A DNA stretch of 64,000 bases from Modestobacter sp. L9-4 (GCF_019112525.1 NZ_CP077800.1:1798001-1862000), one strand, 5' to 3'; positions 27,167 to 38,493 are shown, counted from the stretch's first letter. The notes: a model not told the origin generated them from the sequence alone. Numbers and translations are program-made.

Positions 27167-28470
27167 GACAGCGCCGCGAGCCGGTCGAAGAGCGGGCCCA
27201 GGTTCTGCACGTACCGCTCGGGCCGGCATATCTCGTCCAGGCGGGCCTCGTCCAGCGCGACGCCCTCGGTGTCCGCCCGCTCCCGCAGGGTCTGCCGGAA
27301 CGGCGTCCCCTCCTGCCAGGTGCGCATCGCCGCGGACTGCACCAGCGCGTAGGCCTGCTCGCGGCTCATCCCGCCCTCGACCAGCTCCAGCAGCACCGAG
27401 GACGTGTAGATCAGCCCGCCGGTGGACTCCAGGTTCGCCCGCATCCGCTCGGCGTCCACGACCAGGTTCTCCACCAGGCCCGCGGTCAGGTTGAGCAGGT
27501 AGTCGGTGGTGATCGCCGCGTCGGGCAGGTACACCCGCTCGGTCGAGGAGTGGGAGATGTCCCGCTCGTGCCACAGCGGGATGCCCTCCATGACCGGCAC
27601 GATCGCCGCGCGCACGACCCGCGCCAGCCCGGCGATCCGCTCGGACCGGATCGGGTTCTTCTTGTGCGGCATCGCCGACGAGCCCTTCTGGCCCGCGCCG
27701 AAGGCCTCCGAGAGCTCGCGCACCTCGGTGCGCTGACCGTGCCGCACCTCCAGGGCGATCGCCTCGCAGACGGTGGCGATGATCGCCAGCGCGGACACCC
27801 ACTCGCTGATGCCGTCGCGCAGCACCACCTGGGTGGAGGCGTCGGCGGCGCGCAGGTGCAGCGCCTCGGCGACGGTGACCTCGACCGAGGGGTCGATGAG
27901 GGAGTACGTGCCGACGGCGCCGGAGATGGCGACGACGCCGACGGCCTCGCGGGCGCGGCGCAGCCGGTCCCGGGACCGCGCGGCGGCGAAGGCCAGGTCG
28001 GCGACCCGGTGGCCCCACACGTCGGGCTCGGCGTGCACCCCGTGGGTGCGGCCGACCTTGATGGTGTCGCGGTGCGCCAGGCCGTGGTCGCGCAGCGCGG
28101 CGACCAGCCGGTCGGCCTTGGCCAGCAGGACGTCGGTGGCGTCGGTGAGCTGGACGGCGAGAGCGGTGTCCAGCAGGTCGGAGCTGGTCATGCCGTGGTG
28201 CACGTAGGCGGCGGCCGAGCGCGGCTCGGTGTTGTCGGCCCACGCGGTGAGGAAGGCGATGACGTCGTGCTGCGTCGTCTCCTCGATCTCCGCGACCCGC
28301 TCGGGCGTGGGCGGCGGGGCGTTGCGCACCGGCTCGACCACGTCGGCGGGGACCCGCCCGGCGGCCGCGTGCGCCTCGAGGACGAGTGTCTCCACCCGGC
28401 ACCACAGGTCGTACTTGTGCTGATCGCTCCAGACCCGGCCCATCTCGGGCAGGGTGTACCTGTCGATCAT
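27163..28470 (-). CDS. purB: Adenylosuccinate lyase
   Basis: Removes fumarate from SAICAR and from adenylosuccinate. The 435-residue protein shows the fumarase-superfamily signature GSSAMPHKKNPIRSE near residue 260, the catalytic His region VGRTHGVHAEP near 137 and HGMTSSDLLDTA near 92. It is the first gene of the purB-purC operon and diverges from the AI-2E gene across 93 bases. Confidence 0.97.
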
Positions 28471-28563
28471 GCGGGCACCGTCTCGGACCGCTCAGCTCGT
28501 CGCACCACGGCCCCATCCTCTCGCACCCGCGGGGAGGGGCCCTCATCAGCTCGGAGGACGTCG

Positions 28564-30018
28564 ATGCTGCACCGGGCGAACCGCGCGGCCCGCCGGGCCC
28601 GCGAGCGGATCAGGGCCGCCCGGGAGCACGACCCGCACGCGTGGCCCGACGGCACCGTGCTGGTGCTGGAGGACGGCAGCCGGGCGGTCGTCGACCACGT
28701 CGAGGAGGCCGGCTCGACCGCTCCCCCGCCGCCGGCCACCGGCGTCACGCCGGCGTCGGACCCCGGGGACACCCAGGTCGGCAGCCCGCACCCCGACGCA
28801 CCCGACGCCGACGTCCCGGGCGGGGTCAGCGGGCCCCCCCTGCCGGGCGGACCGCCACCGGCCGGCGGACGGGACCGCAGCAGCGGCAGCCTGCTGGCGC
28901 CCGAGGGGTCGCTGCGCGCCGCCGAGCGGGACGTGCCCAACGGCCTGCGGATCGCCGCGGCCTGGTCGTGGCGCTCGATCGCGGTGCTGGCCGCCCTCTA
29001 CCTGCTGCTGCGAGCCGCGGGGTACGTGGCGGTGGTCGTCGTCCCGGTCATCGTGGCGCTGCTGCTGGCCGCGCTGCTGCAGCCGGGGGCGGCGTTCCTG
29101 CGGCGGCGCGGCTGGCCGTCCTCGCTCGCCGCGCTGACCATGCTCGTGGTCGGGCTGGGGGTGGTCGCCGGCATCGTCACGCTGGTGGTGGAGGAGTTCG
29201 CCTCCGGCTACGAGGACCTGGCCTCCCAGGTCGACGAGGGCCTCACCCAGGTGCAGGACTTCCTCACCCGCACGTTCCCGATCACCGACGGGCAGATCAC
29301 CGACGCCGTCGACAGCGCCCGCCAGGGCGTCGTGGACAACCGCGACCTGCTCACCTCCGGTGCGCTGACCACGGCCGCCACGGTCGGCGAGGTGCTCACC
29401 GGCACCCTGCTGACCCTGTTCACTCTCTTCTTCTTCCTGATGGACGGCCGGCAGATCTGGCTGTGGGTCGTCGGGCTCACCCCGGCGAACTCGCAGGCCT
29501 ACCTCGACGAGGCCGCCCGCCGCTCCTGGCGCACGCTGATCTCCTACGTGCGGGCCACGGTGGGGGTGGCCGCCTTCGACGCGGTCGTCATCGGGGTCGG
29601 CCTGCTGTTCCTCGGGACGCCGCTGGTGGTGCCGCTGGCGGCGCTGGTGTTCCTCGGCGCGTTCATCCCGATCATCGGGTCGTTCCTGGCCGGCACGGTG
29701 TCGGTGCTGGTGACGCTGGTGGCGGTCGGGCCGGTGCGGGCGCTGATCGCGCTGGGGATCATCGTGCTGGTCATGCAGCTGGAGGGCCACGTGCTGCAGC
29801 CGCTGCTGCTGGGCCGGGCGGTCTCGGTGCACCCGCTGGCCGTCGTCCTGGGGATCGCCGGCGGCCTGCTGGTCGGTGGGATCTTCGGTGCGCTGATCGC
29901 CGTGCCGGTCATCGCCTGCGCCAACGTGGCGGGCACCTACCTGTCCCGCCGCAACGAGGGCCCGCGACCACCGCAACCGGACACCCGCCGGGCCAGACGG
30001 CTGGTCTCGGCGGGCTGA
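28564..30018 (+). CDS. AI-2E family transporter
   Basis: A 484-residue membrane protein. A basic N-terminal stretch and Pro/Gly-rich linker (about 1-120) precede seven to eight membrane segments of the AI-2E/UPF0118 fold, with the late conserved AFIPIIGSFLAG and HVLQPLLLGRAVSVHPLAVV segments. Relatives export autoinducer-2 or act as Na+/H+ antiporters; neither can be chosen here. GGAGG lies 7 bases before the ATG. No partner gene is adjacent. Confidence 0.9.
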   Translation: MLHRANRAARRARERIRAAREHDPHAWPDGTVLVLEDGSRAVVDHVEEAGSTAPPPPATGVTPASDPGDTQVGSPHPDAPDADVPGGVSGPPLPGGPPPAGGRDRSSGSLLAPEGSLRAAERDVPNGLRIAAAWSWRSIAVLAALYLLLRAAGYVAVVVVPVIVALLLAALLQPGAAFLRRRGWPSSLAALTMLVVGLGVVAGIVTLVVEEFASGYEDLASQVDEGLTQVQDFLTRTFPITDGQITDAVDSARQGVVDNRDLLTSGALTTAATVGEVLTGTLLTLFTLFFFLMDGRQIWLWVVGLTPANSQAYLDEAARRSWRTLISYVRATVGVAAFDAVVIGVGLLFLGTPLVVPLAALVFLGAFIPIIGSFLAGTVSVLVTLVAVGPVRALIALGIIVLVMQLEGHVLQPLLLGRAVSVHPLAVVLGIAGGLLVGGIFGALIAVPVIACANVAGTYLSRRNEGPRPPQPDTRRARRLVSAG

Positions 30019-30044
30019 GCCCGGCCGCCTCCCGGCGGCCGGGC
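30019..30044. terminator. Terminator between AI-2E and SDR genes
   Basis: Perfect 11-base arms (30019-30029, 30034-30044) around TCCC, between convergent genes. Confidence 0.8.
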
Positions 30045-30078
30045 CCTCGGGCGCGAGAGCACCGTGGGCCGGGACCGG

Positions 30079-30978
30079 TCAGACCCCCGGGTAGGCGCCG
30101 GCGGCGATGTCCTCGAGCAGGGTCGGGCCGGTCGGCGTCCAGTCGAGCAGGGCGCGGGTCGCCTCGCTCGAGGCCTGCACGTCGGTGCCCCAGAAGCCGC
30201 CGATGAAGGGCCCGAGGCGGTCGACGGCCTCCTCGGGCGAGACGGACCGGACCGGCAGGTCCAGCGACCGTCCCAGGGCCTCGGCGACCTCCCGGGTGGG
30301 TACGGCCTCCTCGGCCACCACGTGCAGCCGAGTGCCGGCCGGAGCGTGCTCGAGCCCGAGCCGCACCAGCCGCGCGGCGTCGGACCGGTGGACGGCGGAC
30401 CAGGCGTTGCTGCCGTCGCCGACGTACGCAGAGACGCCGGACCGGCGGGCAGCGGCAGCGACGAAGGCGATGAACCCGTGGTCGCCCACCCCGTGCACCG
30501 TCGGCGCGAAACGGGCGCTGACGACCCGCACCCCGCGGGCGACGTGGTCCAGCGCCAGGTTCTCCGCACCGCCGCGCGCCGAGGCCGGGCCCACTGCGGG
30601 GTTGGGGTCGGACTCGCGCGCCGGGCGGCCCTGGGCCAGCCCGGCGACGCCGGCGGCCAGCACCAGCGGGCGGTCGCTGCCGACGAGCGCCCCTGCCAGG
30701 GTCTCGACGGCGGCCCGCTCGGCCCGGTTGGACTCCGCGGGGTCCGCGAAGTCGTGCTTGTTGGCCAGGTGGACGACGCCCTCGGCCGCCTCGGCGCCCC
30801 GGCGCAGCGCAGCCAGGTCGTCGAGGTCACCGCTGAGCGGGGTGGCGCCCTTGGCCTGCAGGGCAGCGGCCGCGGCCGGCGTGCGGACCAGCCCGACCAC
30901 CTCGTGCCCGGCGGCCAGCAGCTCGTCGACCGTGGCCGACCCGATCCAGCCGCTCGCGCCCGTGACGAACACCTTCAT
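30079..30978 (-). CDS. NAD(P)-dependent SDR/epimerase-like protein, atypical
   Basis: A 299-residue extended-SDR protein. TGASGWIGSATV at the N-terminus is the TGxxGxxG nucleotide motif. The usual YxxxK pair is missing: the expected region reads ASARGGAENLAL. A substrate-domain Rossmann C-terminus follows. It may bind NAD(P) and act as a reductase of atypical mechanism or as a sensor. It diverges from a TetR gene, and two near-identical palindromic sites lie between, so the TetR protein probably controls it. Confidence 0.85.
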   Translation of the reverse strand: MKVFVTGASGWIGSATVDELLAAGHEVVGLVRTPAAAAALQAKGATPLSGDLDDLAALRRGAEAAEGVVHLANKHDFADPAESNRAERAAVETLAGALVGSDRPLVLAAGVAGLAQGRPARESDPNPAVGPASARGGAENLALDHVARGVRVVSARFAPTVHGVGDHGFIAFVAAAARRSGVSAYVGDGSNAWSAVHRSDAARLVRLGLEHAPAGTRLHVVAEEAVPTREVAEALGRSLDLPVRSVSPEEAVDRLGPFIGGFWGTDVQASSEATRALLDWTPTGPTLLEDIAAGAYPGV

Positions 30979-31000
30979 GACCAGCTCCTCCGCGTCGTGA

Positions 31001-31046
31001 TGTCAGGTACTGACGTCACCGTACGCCGCCATGTCAGGAACTGTCA
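31001..31046. promoter_or_regulatory. Twin TetR operator sites
   Basis: TGTCAGGTACTGACG at 31001-31015 and TGTCAGGAACTGTCA at 31032-31046 agree at 12 of 15 positions and are themselves palindromic around TG-CAG-CTG-CA. They are 31 bases apart (about three helical turns), and the second ends 4 bases before the -10 box of the TetR gene, a layout expected for autorepression plus control of the divergent SDR gene. Confidence 0.72.
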
Positions 31047-31050
31047 TGAC

Positions 31051-31056
31051 TACGCT
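31051..31056 (+). promoter_or_regulatory. -10 box (TACGCT) for leaderless tetR-type gene
   Basis: TACGCT lies 6 bases before the GTG at 31063 and abuts operator site 2. Confidence 0.55.
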
Positions 31057-31062
31057 GGCGGC

Positions 31063-31635
31063 GTGGCCAGGTGGGAGGCGGGGACCCGCGAGCGGTTGCA
31101 GCGCGCCGCTCTGGACCTGTTCGCCGCGCGTGGCTACGACGGCGTCACGGTCGCCGAGATCGCCGCCGGGGCGGGCACGACCGAGCGCACGTTCTTCCGG
31201 CACTTCGCCGACAAGCGCGAGGTGCTCTTCCGCGGGCCGGACGACTTCGAGCTCGCCTTCGTGGGCGCCGTCGCCGCGGCCCCGGACGGCGACCCGCTCG
31301 CGCTCGCGCTGGCCGGCCTCGCCGGCGGCGCGACGTACTTCCACGAGGACCGGCGCCCGTGGTCACGGGCCCGGCAGCGGGTCATCGACGCGCACCCCGC
31401 GCTCCAGGAGCGTGAGCTGCTCAAGCTGTCGGCGCTGGCCGCGGCGCTGACCCGCGCCCTCACCGAGCGCGGCGTCGCACCCGTCCCGGCCGCCCTGGCC
31501 GCGGAGAGCGCGGTGACCGTCTTCCACACGGCCTTCGCCGTCTGGATCGCCGAGGACGAGGCACGCCCGTTCGTCGAGGTGCAGGCCGCCGTCCTGGCCG
31601 AGCTGCACGCCCTGCTGGCCGCCGGGCGGGGCTGA
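31063..31635 (+). CDS. TetR/AcrR-family transcriptional regulator
   Basis: A 190-residue regulator with an N-terminal TetR helix-turn-helix (RLQRAALDLFAARGYDGVTV through TTERTFFRHFADKREVLF, residues 10-55) and an all-helical ligand domain. The GTG start is leaderless. It likely represses itself and the divergent SDR gene through the twin sites at 31001-31046. It converges on purD with only 6 bases between. The ligand is unknown. Confidence 0.92.
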   Translation: MARWEAGTRERLQRAALDLFAARGYDGVTVAEIAAGAGTTERTFFRHFADKREVLFRGPDDFELAFVGAVAAAPDGDPLALALAGLAGGATYFHEDRRPWSRARQRVIDAHPALQERELLKLSALAAALTRALTERGVAPVPAALAAESAVTVFHTAFAVWIAEDEARPFVEVQAAVLAELHALLAAGRG

Positions 31636-31641
31636 CGGCCG

Positions 31642-32895
31642 TCAGGCGGTGATGCGCCCCTCGACGGCGGCCAGCGCGATGTCGGTGCGCCAGTGCGCGC
31701 CGGCCAGCCGGACGGCGGCGAGCCGCTCATAGACGGTCTGCCGGGCCGCGGCCAGGTCGGCGCCCACTGCGGTGACCGACAGCACCCGGCCGCCGGCGGA
31801 GTGGACGAGTCCGTCGGGGCCCACGACGGTGCCGGCGTGCAGCACGCCCTCGCCGTCGGCACCGGTGACCGGGTCGCCGTACCGCGGGCGCTCCGGGTAG
31901 CCCTCGGCGGCCACGACCACGGTGACGGCCGCGCCGTCGCACCAGCGCAGCGGCGGCTGGTCGGCGAGCGTGCCGGTGGCGGCGGCGTGCAGCAGCCCGG
32001 CCAGCGGGGTCTCCAGCAGCGGCAGGACGACCTGGGTCTCGGGGTCGCCGAACCGGGCGTTGAACTCGACCACCTTCACCCCGGCCGAGGTCAGCGCCAG
32101 CCCGGCGTAGAGCAGCCCGCTGAACGACTCCCCGCGGCGGCGCATCTCGTCGACGGTGGGCTGCAGCACCGTGGCCAGCACCTCGGCGACCAGCCCGGCC
32201 GGCGCCCACGGCAGCGGTGCGTAGGCGCCCATGCCGCCGGTGTTCGGGCCGCCGTCACCGTCGTCGCGGCGCTTGGCGTCCTGCGCGGGCAGCAGCGGCA
32301 CCACCGTCGTCCCGTCGGTGAGCGCGAACAGCGACACCTCGGGGCCGTCGAGGAACTCCTCGACCAGCACCGAGTGCCCGGCGTCGAGCACCGCCTGGCC
32401 GTGGGCGAGGGCGGCGTCGTGGTCGGTGGTGACCAGCACGCCCTTGCCGGCCGCCAGCCCGTCGTCCTTGACCACGTAGGGGGCGCCGGACTCCGCGAGC
32501 ACGGTGTGCAGCTCGGCGGACCCGCCGACCGCCCAGGACCGCGCGGTCGGCACCCCGGCCGCGGTCATCACGTGCTTGGCGAAGGCCTTGGAGCCCTCGA
32601 GCTGCGCAGCCTGGGCCGACGGGCCGAAGCAGGCGATGCCCGCGTCGCGCACGGCGTCGGCGGCACCGGCGACCAGCGGGACCTCCGGGCCGACGACGAC
32701 CAGGTCGGCCTGCCACTCGACGGCCAGCGCGGCGACGGCGACCGGGTCGGCCACCTCCAGCGGGAACGGCGCGGCGATGACCGCGGTGCCGGCGTTGCCC
32801 GGCGCGCAGGCCAGCGCGGTGACCGCGGGGTCGGACTGCAGAGCCACGCACAGGGCGTGCTCCCGGGCACCGGAGCCGATCACGAGGACGCGCAC
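31642..32895 (-). CDS. purD: Phosphoribosylamine-glycine ligase (GAR synthetase)
   Basis: ATP-grasp enzyme joining glycine to phosphoribosylamine. The 417-residue protein has [15 protein letters not shown] at the N-terminus, [16 protein letters not shown] near 145 in the ATP-grasp core, [11 protein letters not shown] near 220 and [13 protein letters not shown] near 280. It is monocistronic here. A TACGTT box lies 7 bases before the GTG. Confidence 0.97.
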   Translation of the reverse strand: MRVLVIGSGAREHALCVALQSDPAVTALACAPGNAGTAVIAAPFPLEVADPVAVAALAVEWQADLVVVGPEVPLVAGAADAVRDAGIACFGPSAQAAQLEGSKAFAKHVMTAAGVPTARSWAVGGSAELHTVLAESGAPYVVKDDGLAAGKGVLVTTDHDAALAHGQAVLDAGHSVLVEEFLDGPEVSLFALTDGTTVVPLLPAQDAKRRDDGDGGPNTGGMGAYAPLPWAPAGLVAEVLATVLQPTVDEMRRRGESFSGLLYAGLALTSAGVKVVEFNARFGDPETQVVLPLLETPLAGLLHAAATGTLADQPPLRWCDGAAVTVVVAAEGYPERPRYGDPVTGADGEGVLHAGTVVGPDGLVHSAGGRVLSVTAVGADLAAARQTVYERLAAVRLAGAHWRTDIALAAVEGRITA

Positions 32896-32902
32896 GCCGC
32901 TG

Positions 32903-32908
32903 AACGTA
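32903..32908 (-). promoter_or_regulatory. -10 box (TACGTT) for leaderless purD
   Basis: On the minus strand TACGTT ends 7 bases before the purD GTG, with no Shine-Dalgarno sequence. Confidence 0.5.
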
Positions 32909-33033
32909 CCGATGCGCCCGCTGAGCGACCCGGCGGGCGGGCGTCGTCACCCCAGTCACACCGACGACAGTGATCTCCCTCACAGGGGTGGGACGACTCT
33001 CCAGGTGAGCGCGTCGTCCACCGATCTGACTCC

Positions 33034-34134
33034 ATGACGTCGGCGCGCGTTCACGACACGGACAGGGAACTGGCGTTCCCTGGGGACATGCAGGAGACCG
33101 GCCTGAAGGCCGTTCGCTCGCCCAGCCTGGAGCGCTCGCCGCTCGTCATCGGGCACCGCGGCGCACCGAGCTACCGACCCGAGCACACGCGCGCCAGCTA
33201 CGAGCTGGCCATCGACCTGGGCGCCGACCTCATCGAGCCCGACCTCGTCGTCACCCGTGACGGCGAGCTCGTGGCACGGCACGAGAACGAGCTCTCCCGG
33301 TCGACCGACGTCGCCGCCCACCCCGAGTTCGCCGGCCGCCGGCGCACCCAGGAGGTGGACGGCGAGGAGCTGACCGGTTGGTTCGCCGAGGACTTCACCC
33401 TCGCCGAGCTGCGCACCCTGGGCGCCGTCGAGCGCACGCCCGGGATGCGCCCGATGAACAGCGCCTACGACGGCCGCTTCGGCCTCCTCACCTTCGCCGA
33501 GGTGGTCGAGGTGGCCCGCCGCCGCTCCACCGGTGGCCGCGTGGTGCGGGTGCAGGCCGAGCTCAAGTGCCCGTCCTGGTACGCCGCGCAGGGCATGCCG
33601 ATGGTGGAGCTGGTCGCCTCCGAGCTCCGCCGGCTGGACGCCGCGCACCAGGGCGGGTCGGTGGTCGTGCAGGCCTTCGACCCCGCCGCGCTGCGCGAGC
33701 TGCACGACGACCTGGGCCCGGACGGCCCGAAGCTGGTGCAGCTGATCGAGGAGGAGGGCGTCCAGGACGCCCTGGTCACCCCCTCGGGCCTGCGCGAGAT
33801 CTCCACCTACGCGCAGGGCATCGCCCCGCACAAGGGCCGGATCCTGCTGCACGGTGCCGACGGCGGCCTGGTCGGCGTCTCGGACCTGATCACCCAGGCG
33901 CACCGCGCCGGGCTGACCGTCGAGCCGTGGACGCTGCGGCCGGAGAACGTCTTCCTGCCCGTGCACCTGCGCCGGGGCGGCGACCCCCGCGGCCTGGGCG
34001 ACGCCCAGACCGAGGCCCGCCTGCTCTTCGCCCTCGGTGTCGACGGCGTCATCACCGACGCCCCCGAGACCGCCTACCGCGCCCGCTCCGAGCTCTCCGC
34101 CGCCGCCATGGCCCCCGTCCGCCCCCGCGTCTGA
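33034..34134 (+). CDS. Glycerophosphodiester phosphodiesterase
   Basis: Hydrolyses glycerophosphodiesters to glycerol 3-phosphate and an alcohol. The GDPD core begins at IGHRGAPSYRPEHTRASYELA (near residue 40) with the catalytic HRG...E, then GADLIEPDLVVTRDGELVARHE with the metal-binding E-x-D and His. The 366-residue length is within family range. No signal peptide is seen, so it is probably cytoplasmic. The start is uncertain: ATG at 33034 or an in-frame ATG at 33088 just before the core. Confidence 0.9.
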   Translation: MTSARVHDTDRELAFPGDMQETGLKAVRSPSLERSPLVIGHRGAPSYRPEHTRASYELAIDLGADLIEPDLVVTRDGELVARHENELSRSTDVAAHPEFAGRRRTQEVDGEELTGWFAEDFTLAELRTLGAVERTPGMRPMNSAYDGRFGLLTFAEVVEVARRRSTGGRVVRVQAELKCPSWYAAQGMPMVELVASELRRLDAAHQGGSVVVQAFDPAALRELHDDLGPDGPKLVQLIEEEGVQDALVTPSGLREISTYAQGIAPHKGRILLHGADGGLVGVSDLITQAHRAGLTVEPWTLRPENVFLPVHLRRGGDPRGLGDAQTEARLLFALGVDGVITDAPETAYRARSELSAAAMAPVRPRV

Positions 34135-34143
34135 CCCGCCCCA

Positions 34144-34202
34144 CCGACCGTGCGCCCAGCGGGTCCCAGCACACCTGGGCCCCCCGCTGAGCGCACGGTC
34201 GG
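34144..34202. repeat. Long imperfect palindrome (20-base arms) with nested hairpin
   Basis: Arms 34144-34163 and 34183-34202 match at 19 of 20 positions, and the loop contains a second stem (CCCAG/CTGGG at about 34165-34179). It lies 9 bases after the GDPD stop codon and may terminate it, but it is larger than most terminators here. Confidence 0.75.
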
Positions 34203-34275
34203 CGCGTCCCTGGAGCCGGGGACGGCACGGGTGAGCCGACGACGCGACGCACCCCAGGTGTCGCCGCAGGCGACT

Positions 34276-34321
34276 GTGCGCTGACGTCGCGGCGGCCGGA
34301 GGCCACCCGACGTCGGCGCAC
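34276..34321. repeat. Second imperfect palindrome sharing GTGCGC/GCGCAC ends
   Basis: Arms 34276-34289 and 34308-34321 match at 13 of 14 positions. The GTGCGC...GCGCAC boundary sequence is shared with the element at 34144-34202. Confidence 0.65.
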
Positions 34322-34345
34322 GGAGCGGCTCCCCAGGAGCCGGGG

Positions 34346-34378
34346 ACCCTGCCCGGCCGCGGTGCGGCCCGGCAGGGT
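34346..34378 (-). terminator. purA terminator
   Basis: Fifteen-base arms (34346-34360, 34364-34378) with one mismatch and a 3-base loop, starting 6 bases after the purA stop codon. Confidence 0.75.
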
Positions 34379-34383
34379 CGCGA

Positions 34384-36356
<1,973 letters not shown>

Positions 36357-36551
36357 GGGAGGTCGAGCCCCGCCTCCCCCGCTCCTCGTGAGCTCGGAGC
36401 GGATCTCCGGACGGGGCACGCCCCCGCGACCGGGCCGACGAGCCCCTGCAGCGCGGCGGGGGACGGCGTGGAGACTGGAGCCACCGCCTGAGCCCGAGGA
36501 GGTCGCGCTGCTGTCGTCCCGTCGCACCCGACGCCGTCCGAGCACGTCCTG

Positions 36552-37610
36552 GTGAGCACCGAGCGGCTGCCCCACGGCGCCGCCCCGAGGAACCCCCGGT
36601 CGACCGGACGCCGACTGCTGGACCGCCTGCTCGCCCGCCCCGGCGTGGGCGCCCTGGTCGGCGTCGGACTCGTGGTCCTGATCTTCGCGCCCCAGGCGCC
36701 CGGCCTGCTCACCACCGGCGGGCTGGCCACGGTGCTCGACGTCGCCGCACCGCTGGGCATCGGCGGCGTGGCGGTGGCCCTGCTGCTCGTCGCCGGCCAG
36801 TTCGACCTGTCGATCGGCGTCGTGGCCGTCTCCAGCAGCCTGCTCACGGCTCTGCTGGTCACCGAGCTGGGGCTCGGCCTGTGGCCGGCGCTGGCGGTCT
36901 CCCTGGTCGCGGCGCTGGGGGTGGGTGCGGTCAACGGGCTGCTGGTGGTGATCACCGAGCTGCCCAGCTTCCTGGTCACCCTGGCCACGTTCCTGGTGCT
37001 GCAGGGCGGGTCGCTGGCGGTGGCGACGGCGGTGGCCGGCTCGTCCCGGGTGACCGGTCTGGCGCAGGCGCCGGGCTGGGACTCCGCCGTGGCCGTGTTC
37101 GGGGCGACCGCCCAGCTGGGCGAGGGGCGGTTCCGGATCTCCCTGGTCTGGTGGGTGCTGGCCACCGCGCTGACCAGCTGGCTGCTGTGGCGCACCCGCT
37201 TCGGCAACTCGGTGTTCGCCGCCGGTGGGGCCGGGCGGGCGGCCCGCGAGCTCGGCGTCCCGGTGTGGCGCACCACCGTGCTGCTGTTCCTGGGCACCGC
37301 GGGCGCGGGCTGGCTGATCGGCACGCTCGGGCTGGTGCGGCTCGGCGGGGTGCAGGTCGACCCGGCGCTGGGCACGGAGATCGAGTTCATCGTGGTGGCG
37401 GTGATCGGTGGCTGCCTGCTCACCGGCGGGTACGGCTCGACGGTCGGCGCCGCGCTGGGCGCCCTGCTCTACGGCGTCGCCCGCGAGGGGATCGCGCTGG
37501 CCGGCTGGGACCCCCGCTGGTTCCAGGCGTTCCTGGGCTCCCTGCTGCTGGTCGCCCTGCTGCTCAACGGCGAGGTCCGCCGCCGGCTGGGCCGGGTGCC
37601 GCTGTCATGA
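36552..37610 (+). CDS. Sugar ABC transporter permease, second copy (FrcC type)
   Basis: A 352-residue membrane protein clearly paralogous to the permease at 3194-4174: GQFDLSIGVV replaces [11 protein letters not shown] and [15 protein letters not shown] replaces [15 protein letters not shown]. No substrate-binding protein gene is next to it. The GTG start at 36552 has no good Shine-Dalgarno site. Its stop overlaps the ATPase start (ATGA). The preceding 195 bases hold no gene. Confidence 0.88.
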   Translation: MSTERLPHGAAPRNPRSTGRRLLDRLLARPGVGALVGVGLVVLIFAPQAPGLLTTGGLATVLDVAAPLGIGGVAVALLLVAGQFDLSIGVVAVSSSLLTALLVTELGLGLWPALAVSLVAALGVGAVNGLLVVITELPSFLVTLATFLVLQGGSLAVATAVAGSSRVTGLAQAPGWDSAVAVFGATAQLGEGRFRISLVWWVLATALTSWLLWRTRFGNSVFAAGGAGRAARELGVPVWRTTVLLFLGTAGAGWLIGTLGLVRLGGVQVDPALGTEIEFIVVAVIGGCLLTGGYGSTVGAALGALLYGVAREGIALAGWDPRWFQAFLGSLLLVALLLNGEVRRRLGRVPLS

Positions 37611-38458
37611 GCGCCACGGACGGGACGACGACGGACGGGACGGCGAACGGCGCGACGGCGCCGGACGGGACGGCGGTGCCCGTGCTGGAGCTGCGCGGGG
37701 CGACGGCGCGCTTCGGCAGCGTGGCCGCGCTGTCGTCGGTGAACCTGGCCCTGCGCGGCGGGCAGGTCACCTGTCTGCTCGGGGAGAACGGCTCGGGCAA
37801 GTCGACGCTGGTCGGCGTCCTGTCCGGGATGCAGCGGCTGACCGACGGCGAGCTGCTGCTCGACGGCCGTCCGGCGCGCTTCCGGTCACCGCGGCAGGCG
37901 CGGGCCGCCGGCATCGCCACCGTGTGGCAGGACCTGGCGATCGCGCCGCTGATGTCGGTGTGGCGCAACTTCTTCCTCGGCGCGGAGCCCACCCGGGGGC
38001 CGTGGCCGTTCCGCCGGCTGGACGTCGCCCGCGCGCAGCGGGTCACCACCGCGGCGATGGCCGGGGTCGGCGTCGTGGGGCTGGACCCCGACCAGCCGGC
38101 CAGCGCGCTGCAGGCCGGCGAGCGGCAGAGCCTGGCCGTCGCCCGCGCGCTGCACTTCGGCGCCCGGGTGCTGGTGTTCGACGAGCCGACGGCGCCCATG
38201 ACGGTGGCCCAGCGGGCGCTGGTGCTGCAGTCGGTGGTGACCGCACGCGAGGCGGGACTGGCGGTGGTGTTCGTGACCCACAGCCCGCAGTACGCCCACC
38301 TGGTGGGCGACCGGTTCGTGCTGCTGGGCGGCGGCCGGGTGGCCGGCGACCTCACCGCGGCCGACGTCGACGTGCACGACCTGACCCGGCTGGTCGCCGG
38401 CGGGGACGAGCTGGCGCGTCTGACCGATGCGCTGCGCTCGACCCACCGCGACGGCTGA
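37607..38458 (+). CDS. Sugar ABC transporter ATPase, second copy with degenerate motifs
   Basis: A 283-residue ABC protein paralogous to that at 2391-3197 (compare RNFFLGAEPTRGPWPFRRLD with [20 protein letters not shown]). Walker A (GENGSGKST) and Walker B (VLVFDEPT) are intact, but the signature is LQAGERQ instead of LSGGERQ and the D-loop reads APMT instead of SALG. The switch His is present (VTHSPQYAH). An Asp/Thr-rich N-terminal extension of about 25 residues (DGTTTDGT repeats) is unusual. Slow or altered ATPase activity is plausible. Confidence 0.88.
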   Translation: MSATDGTTTDGTANGATAPDGTAVPVLELRGATARFGSVAALSSVNLALRGGQVTCLLGENGSGKSTLVGVLSGMQRLTDGELLLDGRPARFRSPRQARAAGIATVWQDLAIAPLMSVWRNFFLGAEPTRGPWPFRRLDVARAQRVTTAAMAGVGVVGLDPDQPASALQAGERQSLAVARALHFGARVLVFDEPTAPMTVAQRALVLQSVVTAREAGLAVVFVTHSPQYAHLVGDRFVLLGGGRVAGDLTAADVDVHDLTRLVAGGDELARLTDALRSTHRDG

Positions 38459-38459
38459 G

Positions 38460-38489
38460 GCGGCCCCTCGCTCCGGTGGGAGGGGCCGC
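38460..38489. terminator. Terminator between convergent ABC and small membrane protein genes
   Basis: Nine-base arms GCGGCCCCT (38460-38468) and AGGGGCCGC (38481-38489). Confidence 0.65.
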
Positions 38490-38493
38490 TCGG

